This document shows positions 55,753 through 64,000 of a stretch of DNA of 64,000 nt, piece after piece. Source of the stretch: Pseudomonadota bacterium. Its GTDB lineage: Bacteria; Pseudomonadota; Gammaproteobacteria; Burkholderiales; Chitinibacteraceae. Positions within the stretch are counted from its first letter, which is position 1, and every line of letters begins with the position of its first letter. Below the pieces are notes generated by a model. The model was not told where the DNA came from, searched no databases, and saw only the letters and a program-made list of their open reading frames with translations. A program made the position numbers and the translations under genes. The DNA is taken from NCBI GenBank assembly GCA_018261735.1, contig JAGTRM010000014.1, positions 1-64,000 of the forward strand, given 5' to 3'.

Positions 55753-56516
55753 GTCTTTACGTGGAAACGCACGGGCGCGGCCCGGATCTGGTGTTGCTGC
55801 ACGGCTGGGGCATGAACGGCGCGGTCTGGCGCCACGTGCTGCCCAAATTCACCGACGACTACTGCGTGCATCTGGTCGATCTGCCCGGCCACGGCAAGAG
55901 CGGCATGGCCGAGCCGTACACGCTGGACGAGCTGGCGCAGCGTATTGATGCCGCATTTCCCTTCCCGGTGCAGGTGGTCGGCTGGTCGCTCGGCGGCGCG
56001 GTGGCGACGCAATGGGCGCTGAATCAGCCGGACAAGATGCGCTCGCTGACGCTGGTCGCCTCGACGCCGAGTTTCGTCCAGCGCGCCGACTGGCAGCCGG
56101 CGATGCCGGCTGAGACGCTGGCGCAGTTCTTCGGCCAGTTGCAAACCGACTGGCGCGGCACGCTGAAGCGCTTCATCGGCCTGCAGGCGATGGGCGATGC
56201 CGCCGCCCGCGCCGTCGCGCGCGAACTGACGCACGACCTGTTCAGCCACGGCGATCCGCCCCTGGCGGCGCTGGAGCACGGGCTGGAAATCCTGCGCGAT
56301 ACCGATCTGCGCGGCGAAGTCGGCAAGCTGACGTGCCCGGTGCTGCTGCAGTATGGCGACAAAGATATGCTCACGCCGCTGGGCGCGGCGCACTGGCTGG
56401 CGCAGGCAGTGGCACAAGCGCGGCTGGTCGTTCATGCCGGCGCGGCGCACGCGCCGTTCCTATCGCATGCCGAAGAGTTCGCCGCGGAGCAGCGGCGCTT
56501 TCTGGACGGAATCTGA
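55749..56516 (+). CDS. bioH: Pimeloyl-ACP methyl ester carboxylesterase
   Basis: BioH removes the methyl group from pimeloyl-ACP methyl ester, ending the BioC-BioH route that makes pimelate for biotin. The 255-residue alpha/beta hydrolase has LHGWGMNGAVWRHVL, the nucleophile Ser in VVGWSLGGAVA, and the catalytic His in HAGAAHAPFLSH. It starts with GTG overlapping the bioF stop (GTGA), which shows coupling. Confidence 0.94.
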   Translation: MSLYVETHGRGPDLVLLHGWGMNGAVWRHVLPKFTDDYCVHLVDLPGHGKSGMAEPYTLDELAQRIDAAFPFPVQVVGWSLGGAVATQWALNQPDKMRSLTLVASTPSFVQRADWQPAMPAETLAQFFGQLQTDWRGTLKRFIGLQAMGDAAARAVARELTHDLFSHGDPPLAALEHGLEILRDTDLRGEVGKLTCPVLLQYGDKDMLTPLGAAHWLAQAVAQARLVVHAGAAHAPFLSHAEEFAAEQRRFLDGI

Positions 56517-56578
56517 TCGGTGTCCGCTGAAGCGATGCGCGCGGTATCATTGCCCGATTCTTTTTTGCTATGTGTTCC

Positions 56579-57196
56579 ATGTCGAAAATCAAGTTGATCG
56601 TGGGCCTCGGTAACCCCGGCGCCGAATATGCCCTGACCCGCCACAATGCCGGCTTCTGGTTTGTCGATGAGCTGGCGCGCACCGCCGGCGTGCAGTTGCG
56701 CCATGAATCCAAATTCCACGGACTGGTCGCCAAGGCCCGGCTGGAAGGGCAGGAAGTCTGGCTGCTGCAGCCGCAAACTTTCATGAACCGCAGCGGTCTG
56801 TCTGTCGTGGCGCTGGCGCAGTTCTACCGCATCCTGCCCGACGAAATCCTGGTCGTGCACGATGAGCTCGATATCCCCCCCGGCCAGATCAAGCTCAAGC
56901 AGGGCGGCGGCAACGGCGGGCACAACGGGCTGAAGGATATCCAGGCGCACCTGTCCACGCCGGCCTTCTGGCGCTTGCGCGTCGGCATCGGCCATCCGGG
57001 CAACAAGGGCGAAGTGGCGAGCTATGTGCTGAAACCCGCCCGCAAGGAAGAACAGGAAGGCATCGACGACTGTCTGAATCGCGCGCATATCGTGCTGCCG
57101 AAAATCCTGGCGGGCGAGATGGGGCCGGCCATGCAATTGCTGCATACCGACGAAGCGAAGAAGCGGCCGAACAAGCCGCTACCGGCAGACAAGTAA
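56579..57196 (+). CDS. pth: Peptidyl-tRNA hydrolase
   Basis: Releases tRNA from peptidyl-tRNA that drops off the ribosome. The 205-residue product has [19 protein letters not shown] in parts, with the catalytic His in TRHNAGFWF, the FMNRSG motif, and [16 protein letters not shown] with [11 protein letters not shown], the family signatures. The ATG at 56579 is preferred; the ATG at 56570 adds three residues. The last 20 residues extend beyond the usual end and are Lys-rich. Confidence 0.96.
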   Translation: MSKIKLIVGLGNPGAEYALTRHNAGFWFVDELARTAGVQLRHESKFHGLVAKARLEGQEVWLLQPQTFMNRSGLSVVALAQFYRILPDEILVVHDELDIPPGQIKLKQGGGNGGHNGLKDIQAHLSTPAFWRLRVGIGHPGNKGEVASYVLKPARKEEQEGIDDCLNRAHIVLPKILAGEMGPAMQLLHTDEAKKRPNKPLPADK

Positions 57197-57220
57197 TAAG
57201 GCAGGGGATGATGCATGCCT

Positions 57221-57266
57221 GGCGCGCGGACGACCGCGTGGCCATTCAGTCAGTGGGGACGGCCCC
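57221..57266 (+). promoter_or_regulatory. Guanidine-II riboswitch (mini-ykkC) upstream of gdx
   Basis: Two adjacent hairpins carry the diagnostic ACGR tetraloops: stem CGCGG/CCGCG with loop ACGA (loop at 57230-57233) and stem GGGG/CCCC with loop ACGG (57259-57262). The ribosome binding site AGAGGTGA follows directly, before the ATG at 57284. This is the mini-ykkC structure, which senses guanidine and usually controls SMR-type guanidinium exporters, matching the gene behind it. Confidence 0.88.
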
Positions 57267-57283
57267 TTGATGAGAGGTGAATC

Positions 57284-57604
57284 ATGTCCTGGGTGATTTT
57301 GTTGGTTGCTGGGTTGCTGGAAATTGGCTGGGCCATTGGCCTGAAATATACCGAAGGATTTACCCGCTTGTGGCCTTCGCTGGGTACCGGGTTGGCCATG
57401 GTGTTGAGTGTGTTTTTGCTGGGAATCGCCATGAAGCAGATTCCCGTGGGAACTGCCTATGCGGTGTGGACGGGCATTGGCGCCACCGGCACGGTGATTC
57501 TGGGTATTGTTTTGTTGGGTGAGCCGGCAACGCTGCTACGGTTGGGGTGTCTCAGCCTGATCGTGGCCGGCATTGTTGGTCTCAAACTGGTAAGTTCATC
57601 CTGA
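57284..57604 (+). CDS. gdx: SMR-family guanidinium exporter Gdx (SugE)
   Basis: A 106-residue small multidrug resistance protein with four membrane helices. It begins [22 protein letters not shown] with the key Glu in LLEIGWA, and contains [21 protein letters not shown] (in parts), the SugE/Gdx pattern. Gdx proteins export guanidinium in exchange for protons. The guanidine-II riboswitch just upstream supports this role strongly. Confidence 0.93.
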   Translation: MSWVILLVAGLLEIGWAIGLKYTEGFTRLWPSLGTGLAMVLSVFLLGIAMKQIPVGTAYAVWTGIGATGTVILGIVLLGEPATLLRLGCLSLIVAGIVGLKLVSSS

Positions 57605-57618
57605 ATCCTGGAGTTTTC

Positions 57619-58242
57619 ATGCAGACCATCCTGATCGCCAATCCCAAGGGCGGCAGCGGCAAATCGACGCTGGCGACCAACCTGGCCGGCTACTTTGCCT
57701 GGCAGGGCGAACAGGTGATGCTGGGCGATCTCGACCGCCAGCAGACCTCGCGCCACTGGTTGCGCCTGCGCCCGGACAATTTCCCGGCCGTGACTGGTTG
57801 GGATCTGAAGGACCGTGAACCGGCGCGCCCGCCCAAGGGAACGACCGTGGCGGTGCTCGATAGCCCGGCCGGGCTGCACGGCAAGAAGCTCGATCAGGCG
57901 CTGAAAGTATCGAACCGGGTGCTGGTGCCGGTGCGCGCCGGTTTTTTCGACATGTGGGCGAGCGAGGATTTTTTCCGCCAACTGGCCGAGGAAAAGGCCG
58001 TGCGCAAGGGCGAGGTCAAGATCGCCGTGGTCGGCATGTGCGTCAATCCGCGTACGCGCAGCGCGCAGGAGCTGGACGAATTCCTGTCACGTTTCGAGCT
58101 GCCGGTGCTGACCCATCTGCGCGAAGCCCAGCTCTACGTGCAACTACAACCCAAGGGCCTGACCCTGTTCGATCTGCCGCGACCGCGCAACCAGCGCGAT
58201 TACGCTGAATGGCAGCCGATCATCGACTGGCTGACTGCCTGA
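57619..58242 (+). CDS. ParA-family ATPase (orphan)
   Basis: A 207-residue deviant-Walker ATPase beginning MQTILIANPKGGSGKSTLATNL, with the KGGSGKST loop, LGDLDRQQTS and VAVLDSPAGLHG. It is short, lacks an N-terminal DNA-binding part, and has no parB partner nearby. Such proteins often place flagella, chemoreceptors or other cargo. It is the second parA-like gene in the window; the first (32573) is next to a REC-HATPase gene. The ATG is 15 bases after the gdx stop. Confidence 0.85.
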   Translation: MQTILIANPKGGSGKSTLATNLAGYFAWQGEQVMLGDLDRQQTSRHWLRLRPDNFPAVTGWDLKDREPARPPKGTTVAVLDSPAGLHGKKLDQALKVSNRVLVPVRAGFFDMWASEDFFRQLAEEKAVRKGEVKIAVVGMCVNPRTRSAQELDEFLSRFELPVLTHLREAQLYVQLQPKGLTLFDLPRPRNQRDYAEWQPIIDWLTA

Positions 58243-58275
58243 TCCCGTCTGAACCCAAAACCTGAAGTGAATCCG

Positions 58276-59316
58276 ATGACTGAACGTATCCCTGTCAACC
58301 TCGTGACCGGCTTTCTGGGCGTGGGCAAGACCACCGCGCTGACCCGGCTGCTGGCCGAGAAACCCGCCGACGAATACTGGGCTGTGGTGGTCAACGAGTT
58401 CGGCGAAGTGGGCATCGACGGCGCGACGCTTTCCACGGCCGGCGACGGCCTGCAGGTGGCCGAAGTGCCGGGCGGCTGCGTGTGTTGCACCACGAGCCCG
58501 ATGCTGCGCACCGCGCTGAACCGGCTGGTGAAGGATCGCCGTCCGGACCGGCTGCTGATCGAGCCTTCCGGGCTCGGCCATCCCGCTGGCATCGTCGATC
58601 TGCTGCGCGATCCGTTCATGGCCAAGGTGTTCGAGGTGCGCGCGGTGGTGACGCTGCTTGACCCGCGCCATCTGGAAGATGCGCGCTATACCAGCCACGA
58701 GACCTGGCGCGACCAGATTCAGCTCGCCGATGTGCTGGTGCTGAACAAGTGCGATCTGGCCGATGCCGGGCAGATCGAGCGTGCGCGGGCGATGAGCGCA
58801 GCGCTGTTTCCGCCCAAGCTGGCGCTGGTGACGGCGGTGAAGGGCGAGTTCGATCCGGCGCTGCTTGATCTCGACCTGCATCCGGAACGCTGGCCCGAGG
58901 CGGGAGTCCCGCATGCGCACAGCGGCAATGTGCCACTCAGGCCGCGCAGGAAAGCCGAGCAGGAAAAGGTGCCGGAGCCGCAATCGTGGCCGGTGCGCAA
59001 GCAGCAATCGAGCCTGGGCAGCCACAGTTGCGGCTGGATTTTTCCGCCCGAGGCGCAGTTCTTCAGCGCGGCGCTGGCCGATCTGTTCGAGGCGTTCAAC
59101 CAGCCGGAAAGCTTGGGGCTGGCCGGGCTGACGCGGGCCAAGGCGGTGATGAATACCGAGCGCGACTGGTATCGCTTCGACTGGGTCGACGGCATGCCCG
59201 GCGTGATGCCGGCGGTCTGGCGGCGCGACAGCCGGCTGGAAATCATCGTGCAGAATGAAAACGCGCCCGATTGGGCGCAGGTGGAGACGCGGTTGCTGGC
59301 CGCGCAGATTGGCTGA
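58276..59316 (+). CDS. CobW/COG0523-family GTPase, putative metallochaperone
   Basis: A 346-residue G3E GTPase. Walker A is in TGFLGVGKTT, and the metal-binding CxCC motif is GGCVCCTT. The G domain continues with LIEPSGLGHP and LNKCDLAD, and a C-terminal CobW_C domain has FFSAALADLFEAFN and RFDWVDGMPG. Such proteins supply zinc or other metals to target enzymes; the metal is not known. A start 9 bases upstream (GTG) is possible. Confidence 0.88.
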   Translation: MTERIPVNLVTGFLGVGKTTALTRLLAEKPADEYWAVVVNEFGEVGIDGATLSTAGDGLQVAEVPGGCVCCTTSPMLRTALNRLVKDRRPDRLLIEPSGLGHPAGIVDLLRDPFMAKVFEVRAVVTLLDPRHLEDARYTSHETWRDQIQLADVLVLNKCDLADAGQIERARAMSAALFPPKLALVTAVKGEFDPALLDLDLHPERWPEAGVPHAHSGNVPLRPRRKAEQEKVPEPQSWPVRKQQSSLGSHSCGWIFPPEAQFFSAALADLFEAFNQPESLGLAGLTRAKAVMNTERDWYRFDWVDGMPGVMPAVWRRDSRLEIIVQNENAPDWAQVETRLLAAQIG

Positions 59317-59357
59317 TCCGGCTCGAAGATCAGTGCGCAGGATTCAATAGCCGCGGA

Positions 59358-59654
59358 TCAGACCGCACCCCAGAATTGCTCTTCCATTCCCTTGGGCGAC
59401 TGCTTGATCTGGTGCACATCGTTGCTGATCAGATCGCTCAGCGTGGGTTGATGCCGTTCAATCAGCCGTAGCGTTTCCAGTTGGTCCAGGGCTTCGTGCA
59501 TGTCATCGAGCGGAACCAGCTGGCGCAGCTCGCCCACGTCTTTGCGTCCGTCAATCACGATCAGCAAACGGCGCAGGCGGGCGCTGATCGCGTTGCTGCG
59601 GTGATTGATCTCGTTGGTGCCCCGCAAGGTCTTCTGGTAAATCCGCTTCTCCAT
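59358..59654 (-). CDS. Small conserved hypothetical protein
   Basis: A 98-residue helical protein beginning MEKRIYQKTLRGTNEINHRSNAISARLRRLLIVIDGRK, quoted here only for its first part. The pattern KTxxGxxEIxxR followed by LxxRLRRLLIxIDGRK is one I recall from other betaproteobacterial proteins of unknown function. The later part is helical and Gln-rich. It looks real because of its codon use and good ribosome binding site, but has no assigned role. Confidence 0.65.
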   Translation of the reverse strand: MEKRIYQKTLRGTNEINHRSNAISARLRRLLIVIDGRKDVGELRQLVPLDDMHEALDQLETLRLIERHQPTLSDLISNDVHQIKQSPKGMEEQFWGAV

Positions 59655-59750
59655 TTTGCCCTCCGCATTGTTGCCGGGTTGTATCCGGATGCTGCAATGC
59701 AGGATTGTAGTGATTATTTTTGAACTACATAAGAGGGCGTTGACGGGTGC

Positions 59751-60872
59751 TCACAGTTTTCCGTAGGAATGCAGGCCAGACAGGAACATGTTGACGCCGA
59801 CAAAGGCGAAGATGGTGACCAGCAGGCCGACAACGGCCCACCAGGCCAGGATCGCGCCGCGCCAGCCCTTGACGAGTCGCACGTGCAGCCAGGCCGCGTA
59901 ATTGAGCCAGACGATCAGGGCCCAGGTTTCCTTGGGATCCCACGACCAGTAACCACCCCAGGCATCCGCCGCCCACATCGCGCCCAGCACGGTGGCGATG
60001 GTGAAAAACAGAAAGCCGACCGCGATCGCGCGGTACATCACTTCATCGAGCGTTTCGATGCTGGGCAGCCGGCTGGCCAGAATGCCGTGCCGGGCCAGCA
60101 GTTGCGCCACGGCCAGCATCGCGGCCAGGGCAAATGCGCCGTAGCCGACAAAGTTGGCCGGCACATGAATCTTCATCCACCACGATTGCAGCGCGGGAAT
60201 CAGCGGCTGGATCTCGTGCGCCTGGCGATCCAAGCTGTACCAAACAATAAACCCCACCGCAGCGCAGATGACCAGCAGCACAAACGCACCAAGGTTGCGG
60301 GCCTGAAAACGCGCTTCGTAAAACAGGTAAAGCAGGGCAGTGATCAGGCAGAACAAGATGAACACTTCATAAAGGTTGGAAACCGGGATGTGGCCGATAT
60401 CCGGCCCGATCAGCCACGATTCGTGCCAGCGCACCAGGAGCGCCACCAGTGCAGCGGCAGCGGCGGCCCAGGTCAGGCCGGAGGCTATGCTCAGTGCCGT
60501 GATGGAGCGGCGCAGCAGGCCAATCCAGTAGAGCAGGGTGGCGAGAACGAACAGCACGCACATCCACATCACCGCCGACTGACTGGCGAGCACGTATTTC
60601 AGCCAGAAGGATTGCTGGGCGCGGGCAAGGTCGCCGGCATACAGGCCGGTGGCGAGCCAGGCCAGCGTGGCGCATACCGGCAGGAAAACCTGTTGCGCCG
60701 GCCAGCGCCAACCGAGCCAGATCAGCCCGGCAGTGCTGGCGAGCAGGATGCCCTGCTCGTAGCTATCCATCTGCGGCAAGTAACGCCAGGCAATGATGCC
60801 GCATACCCCGACCAGCAGGGTGGCAAAGCTGAGAAAGGCCCGCGGGGTCGGGGTCGGTTCGATGGTTTTCAT
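59751..60872 (-). CDS. ccsB: Cytochrome c biogenesis protein CcsB/ResC (CcsA-type)
   Basis: A 373-residue membrane protein of System II cytochrome c maturation. It has about eight or more helices and the tryptophan-rich heme-handling WWD-type segment near WGGYWSWDPKETWALIVW, with His ligands in neighbouring loops. With ResB it exports heme and joins it to apocytochrome. It overlaps the resB stop by four bases. The name CcsA or ResC is used for the same family. Confidence 0.92.
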   Translation of the reverse strand: MKTIEPTPTPRAFLSFATLLVGVCGIIAWRYLPQMDSYEQGILLASTAGLIWLGWRWPAQQVFLPVCATLAWLATGLYAGDLARAQQSFWLKYVLASQSAVMWMCVLFVLATLLYWIGLLRRSITALSIASGLTWAAAAAALVALLVRWHESWLIGPDIGHIPVSNLYEVFILFCLITALLYLFYEARFQARNLGAFVLLVICAAVGFIVWYSLDRQAHEIQPLIPALQSWWMKIHVPANFVGYGAFALAAMLAVAQLLARHGILASRLPSIETLDEVMYRAIAVGFLFFTIATVLGAMWAADAWGGYWSWDPKETWALIVWLNYAAWLHVRLVKGWRGAILAWWAVVGLLVTIFAFVGVNMFLSGLHSYGKL

Positions 60873-62881
60873 GGTTGGATGTCGCCGGTAAGGGCCTGCG
60901 ATAGGGCGGCGAACTCGCGCGCCAGGTCATTGTTCTTGCGGTTGGCCGTCATGGCGAGCAGGGTGCCTTGCGGGGTGATACGCACCCAGCAACGCACTTC
61001 GCGGATATAGAACATGCAGAACACGCCGATGATCAGCAGCAACGCGCCCAGGTAAACCAGCAGCTGGCCGGGGGCGCGGGTCAGCTGGAATCCACTCGAT
61101 TTGACCTCTTCGAACCCGGTGAGTTGCAGCCAGACCGGCGCACCGTATTCGAAGAAGCCGCTGCTGGCCACCAGACTGTCGAGCAGGAAACGATACTGCT
61201 GCTCGTCGACGGGCAGGGGCTTCAACCCCGCTTTCTCCTGGGCGACATCCATGGCGTCGATGGCTGCACCCTGAAGTACCTTGAGATAAGTCTGCGCCAC
61301 GGTCGGGCGTTGCGCCTGCGGGACTTTTTCTTCCAGAAAGCGGTCGATGGCTGGAAAGCCGCCATGAGCGAAGCGATCGAGCACGCCGAGCACGACGGCG
61401 CGAAACTGCTCTTGCGCTTGCGTTGAAATGCCGCCGCCGGCCTCGGCCTTGGCAGCGGTGCGCCGGGCAATTTCCCGATGCTGGGCGGGATCAAGCAAGG
61501 TGGTGCGCAGGCGCAAGAAGGTTTCCGGGCCGCCGTGCTGGTCCAGCGGTACGCGAATGAAGCGAAACGGTACACCGGGATCGCTGCGGCTGCCGGTCAA
61601 CTGGTACAGCTGGCCTTCTTCGCTGTACGGCGCCAGGTAATTGAGGAATTCAACTGCTTGCCCGGCATCGTCGCGCAGCTTGAACTGGATCGAAGGCCCC
61701 AGGTTACGCGTGTGCTTTTCACTACGCACGGATTGTGCGCGGGTGAAAGCGGTGGCCATTTTGCCGGCCGGTGACGAGGCATTGTCGACCGGCAGTTCCT
61801 CGATATTGAATGTGCGGAAATCGCCAAGCTCAAGCTGGTAAGCGCGGTTGTTCAGGTTGACGGGCTGGGTGCTCTGCGAGCGTGTCGCCAGCGTGCTGTC
61901 GGGGATGCCACTGGCCAGGGAGTGCTGGGCAAAACGCAATGCCGAACCGCCATCGCCGAAGCTGGCTTGGTATATGGCGATGCCGGCGTAGTTTAGCGGC
62001 TTGTTGACCTCGACTTCGGCCTGGCGCAGCACCTTGCCGGTCGTGCGGTCCAGGAGCTCGATCTCGCTCATGAAACGCTTGGGCTGGCCCGTCGGGTAGT
62101 GCTCTACGTTAAAGCGGTTCAGCTTGATGGCAAACGGCAGTTCCTGCACGTAGTAGCCCTTGCCGGAATTCAGGAAGACCACATCGGCAATACCGTCTTC
62201 CGGGATGGTGACGTTGCCGCGAAAAGCTTGATTGCTTGCAGCTAGGCGACTATGCGCCGGAACCTGGCTTTGCGGCAGATCGCGGATTTCCGGAATACGG
62301 CTGCCGGCCAACTCGGTGAGTTTCAGCGGCAGGTTGCCATCGAGCAGCCCGCCGAGGCAGATCACCACAATTGCTGCGTGGGCGAACAGGTAGCCCGCTT
62401 TGTGTAAACGCCCTTTTTTGCCGACAACCAGCCAGACTTGGCCCGCTTCTTTTTCCCTGACGCGAAAACCGTGTGCGGTGAGCGTGGTGACTGCATGTTC
62501 GCGCTCGCATGGCTGCGGCCGCTCGGCATGGTGGGGCAGGGCGCGCAGCGAATCGAGCGTGGCATGTTCGCGCCAGCTTTTCAGGTCGCGCAGCAGGTTG
62601 GGCGTGTGGCGCCACAGGCAGAGGCTGACCGAAACGATGAGGAATAGCAGGATCAGCAGAAAGCCGGCGGCGTGGTAGACATCGTAAAGGCTCTGGGCAT
62701 CGAACAAGCCGGCCCAGAATTCGCCGAATTCAACGATGTAGTTTGCCGGCGGCTCGTTTTGCTTGAGTACCGTGCCGATGACCGAGGCAATGGCGAGCAC
62801 GGTGAGCAGGCTCACGGCAAAGCGCATGGACGAGAGCAGGCTCAGCAGTGCGCGCAGGAAGGACGAGCGGGGAAATGTCAT
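60869..62881 (-). CDS. resB: Cytochrome c biogenesis protein ResB (Ccs1)
   Basis: A 670-residue membrane protein, partner of CcsA in System II heme delivery. It has N-terminal helices (FAVSLLTVLAIASVIGTVLKQNEP), a large periplasmic part, and a C-terminal helix (LLVYLGALLLIIGVFCMFYIREVR). The stop overlaps the ccsB start, so the pair is coupled. A cytochrome c4 gene lies directly upstream, a likely substrate. Confidence 0.95.
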   Translation of the reverse strand: MTFPRSSFLRALLSLLSSMRFAVSLLTVLAIASVIGTVLKQNEPPANYIVEFGEFWAGLFDAQSLYDVYHAAGFLLILLFLIVSVSLCLWRHTPNLLRDLKSWREHATLDSLRALPHHAERPQPCEREHAVTTLTAHGFRVREKEAGQVWLVVGKKGRLHKAGYLFAHAAIVVICLGGLLDGNLPLKLTELAGSRIPEIRDLPQSQVPAHSRLAASNQAFRGNVTIPEDGIADVVFLNSGKGYYVQELPFAIKLNRFNVEHYPTGQPKRFMSEIELLDRTTGKVLRQAEVEVNKPLNYAGIAIYQASFGDGGSALRFAQHSLASGIPDSTLATRSQSTQPVNLNNRAYQLELGDFRTFNIEELPVDNASSPAGKMATAFTRAQSVRSEKHTRNLGPSIQFKLRDDAGQAVEFLNYLAPYSEEGQLYQLTGSRSDPGVPFRFIRVPLDQHGGPETFLRLRTTLLDPAQHREIARRTAAKAEAGGGISTQAQEQFRAVVLGVLDRFAHGGFPAIDRFLEEKVPQAQRPTVAQTYLKVLQGAAIDAMDVAQEKAGLKPLPVDEQQYRFLLDSLVASSGFFEYGAPVWLQLTGFEEVKSSGFQLTRAPGQLLVYLGALLLIIGVFCMFYIREVRCWVRITPQGTLLAMTANRKNNDLAREFAALSQALTGDIQP

Positions 62882-62921
62882 GGTGAGGTGCGGCCCGCCG
62901 GGGCGGGCCAGTCAGCGGCGA

Positions 62922-63524
62922 TCAGCGCAGGGCCTGGATGAACTCGGCCACCGCCTTGATTTCCTTGTCGGTCATTTTTTCGGCAATCGGCATCATGACC
63001 GGCTGGTTGGCGCGCTCGCCCGAGCGGAATGCGCTGAGCTGGGCGGTGATGTAGGCGGCATGCTGGCCGGCCAGGCGCGGGTACTGGGCCGGGATGCCGG
63101 CACCATTGGGCGAGTGGCAGCTCATGCAGGCAGGCAAGCCCTTGGCGGCAATGCCGTTGCGAAAGATTTTCCGCCCGGCTTCGATCAGGGCCTTGTCGCT
63201 GGCCCCTCGTTCCTTGGGCTGCTGGCTGCTGAACCAGGCGGCAGCATCGGCCATGTCGGCATCGGAAAGCGGAGCGGTAATGCCCAGCATGACCGGGTTC
63301 TTGCGTTTGCCGGATTTAAAATCGCCGAGCTGCTTGTAAAGGTAATCGGCATGCTGCCCGGCGATGACCGGATTGACTGCCGCTACACTGTTGCCGTCCA
63401 CGCCGTGGCAGGCGATGCAGACTTTTTCGGCCAGGGCCTTGCCTTTCACCGGGTCGCCCTTGGGGGCGGCGGCAACGGCAGAAACCAGTGGCAAGAGGGC
63501 AAGAGTGGCGAACAAAAAACGCAT
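62922..63524 (-). CDS. Diheme cytochrome c4
   Basis: A 200-residue periplasmic protein with a signal peptide ([20 protein letters not shown]). Two heme-binding motifs are present, CIACH and CMSCH, each with a later Met ligand (around NPVMLG and QPVMMP), giving the two-domain c4 fold. It donates electrons to terminal oxidases. It comes first in a unit with resB and ccsB, which mature it. The ATG at 63524 is preferred over one 30 bases upstream, since it starts a normal signal peptide. Confidence 0.93.
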   Translation of the reverse strand: MRFLFATLALLPLVSAVAAAPKGDPVKGKALAEKVCIACHGVDGNSVAAVNPVIAGQHADYLYKQLGDFKSGKRKNPVMLGITAPLSDADMADAAAWFSSQQPKERGASDKALIEAGRKIFRNGIAAKGLPACMSCHSPNGAGIPAQYPRLAGQHAAYITAQLSAFRSGERANQPVMMPIAEKMTDKEIKAVAEFIQALR

Positions 63525-63637
63525 TTTGGGGCTCCGGAGTGACGCACCGAACAAGGAGTGTGTGCGACAGCGAATCTGACATGGATCAATATCTGCTATT
63601 CTATATCACGATCCTACCGCAAAATACAACGCTTCTC

Positions 63638-64000
63638 ATGTCGCTTTTCCAGTCCCTACAGTTTCTGACCACCGTCAACGACCTTCGCCAATTACCCGCA
63701 GAAGGGCTTGAAGTGGCTTTCGCCGGCCGGTCCAACGCCGGAAAATCCAGTGCCATCAACACCTTGGCCAATCATACCCGGCTGGCCTATGTCTCCAAGA
63801 CACCGGGCCGGACCCAGCACATCAACTATTTCGATTTCGGCGATAACCGCCGGCTGGTCGATTTGCCCGGCTATGGCTATGCCGAGGTTCCCACGGCGGT
63901 GCGCGCGCATTGGGAAAAATTGCTCAGCTACTACCTGATGACACGCATCAATCTGATCGGCCTCGTGCTGATCATGGATGCCCGTCGCCCGCTGACCGAG
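63638..64000 (+). CDS. engB: Ribosome biogenesis GTPase EngB (YihA/YsxC), partial
   Basis: The first 121 residues are in the window; the gene runs off the right edge. They contain Walker [15 protein letters not shown] (G1), the threonine region [11 protein letters not shown] (G2), and DLPGYGYA (G3). EngB helps assemble the 50S subunit. It is divergent from the cytochrome c4 gene, an arrangement found in Neisseriales and other betaproteobacteria. Confidence 0.95.
   Translation, partial: MSLFQSLQFLTTVNDLRQLPAEGLEVAFAGRSNAGKSSAINTLANHTRLAYVSKTPGRTQHINYFDFGDNRRLVDLPGYGYAEVPTAVRAHWEKLLSYYLMTRINLIGLVLIMDARRPLTE

Overview
This is a 64 kb stretch of chromosome from a proteobacterium, most likely a betaproteobacterium of the Neisseriales (Chromobacteriaceae or Chitinibacteraceae type). 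The guess rests on the mix and order of genes: nadD-rsfS-rlmH, a ubiC-ubiA pair, engB divergent from a cytochrome c4-resB-ccsA cytochrome biogenesis set (System II), bioF-bioH, a PPi-dependent phosphofructokinase, and Fe-type superoxide dismutase. No 16S gene or other direct marker is present, so the genus is not claimed. Most genes are GC-rich; a few short stretches (about 4.8-5.3, 39.0-41.7 and 49.9-50.8 kb) are clearly AT-rich and look acquired.

Layout. 0-4 kb: end of an Ala/Lys-rich protein gene, a secreted serine protease, proA, nadD, rsfS, rlmH. 4-6 kb: a cluster of dispersed non-coding repeats, an AT-rich membrane protein gene and a RidA gene. 6-13 kb: rdgB, a small conserved gene and hemW, divergent from a nitrosative-stress module (norR, hcp, hcr) whose hcp promoter has a sigma-54 site and two GT-N7-AC NorR-type sites; hcp and hcr are separated by 650 bp of repeats. 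13-24 kb: retropepsin-like protein, dusA, chrA, sodB, CobD-like protein, FAH-family hydrolase, tsaD, glmM, LHPP-like phosphatase, an Fsr-like MFS transporter, a GFA-family protein. 24-38.7 kb: glyoxylate shunt (aceA, aceB), orphan response regulator, htpG, chemoreceptor divergent from a ParA-like ATPase plus REC-HATPase protein, pfp, comEC.

38.8-41.7 kb: a tRNA-Thr gene is followed by a small AT-rich island holding one NACHT-type STAND NTPase gene (a bacterial NLR-like, probable anti-phage protein) and a long-hairpin MITE-like element. The island is closed by a degenerate copy of the tRNA 3' end together with its terminator, so it appears to have been inserted at the tRNA. It is the best candidate for an interesting system here.

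41.7-64 kb: an Ala/Lys-rich exported helical protein, a NdpA-like nucleoid protein, an inositol monophosphatase-family protein, a cadR/cadA heavy-metal efflux pair with a MerR-type 19-bp-spacer promoter, a TMEM175-like channel, rph, two AT-rich membrane protein genes each broken by a single-base homopolymer shift, ubiC-ubiA, a second chemoreceptor, bioF-bioH, pth, a guanidine-II riboswitch and its gdx/sugE exporter gene, a second orphan ParA, a CobW-family GTPase, and the cytochrome c biogenesis genes ending in a truncated engB.

All identifications come from reading motifs and recalled family features; no database search was run.
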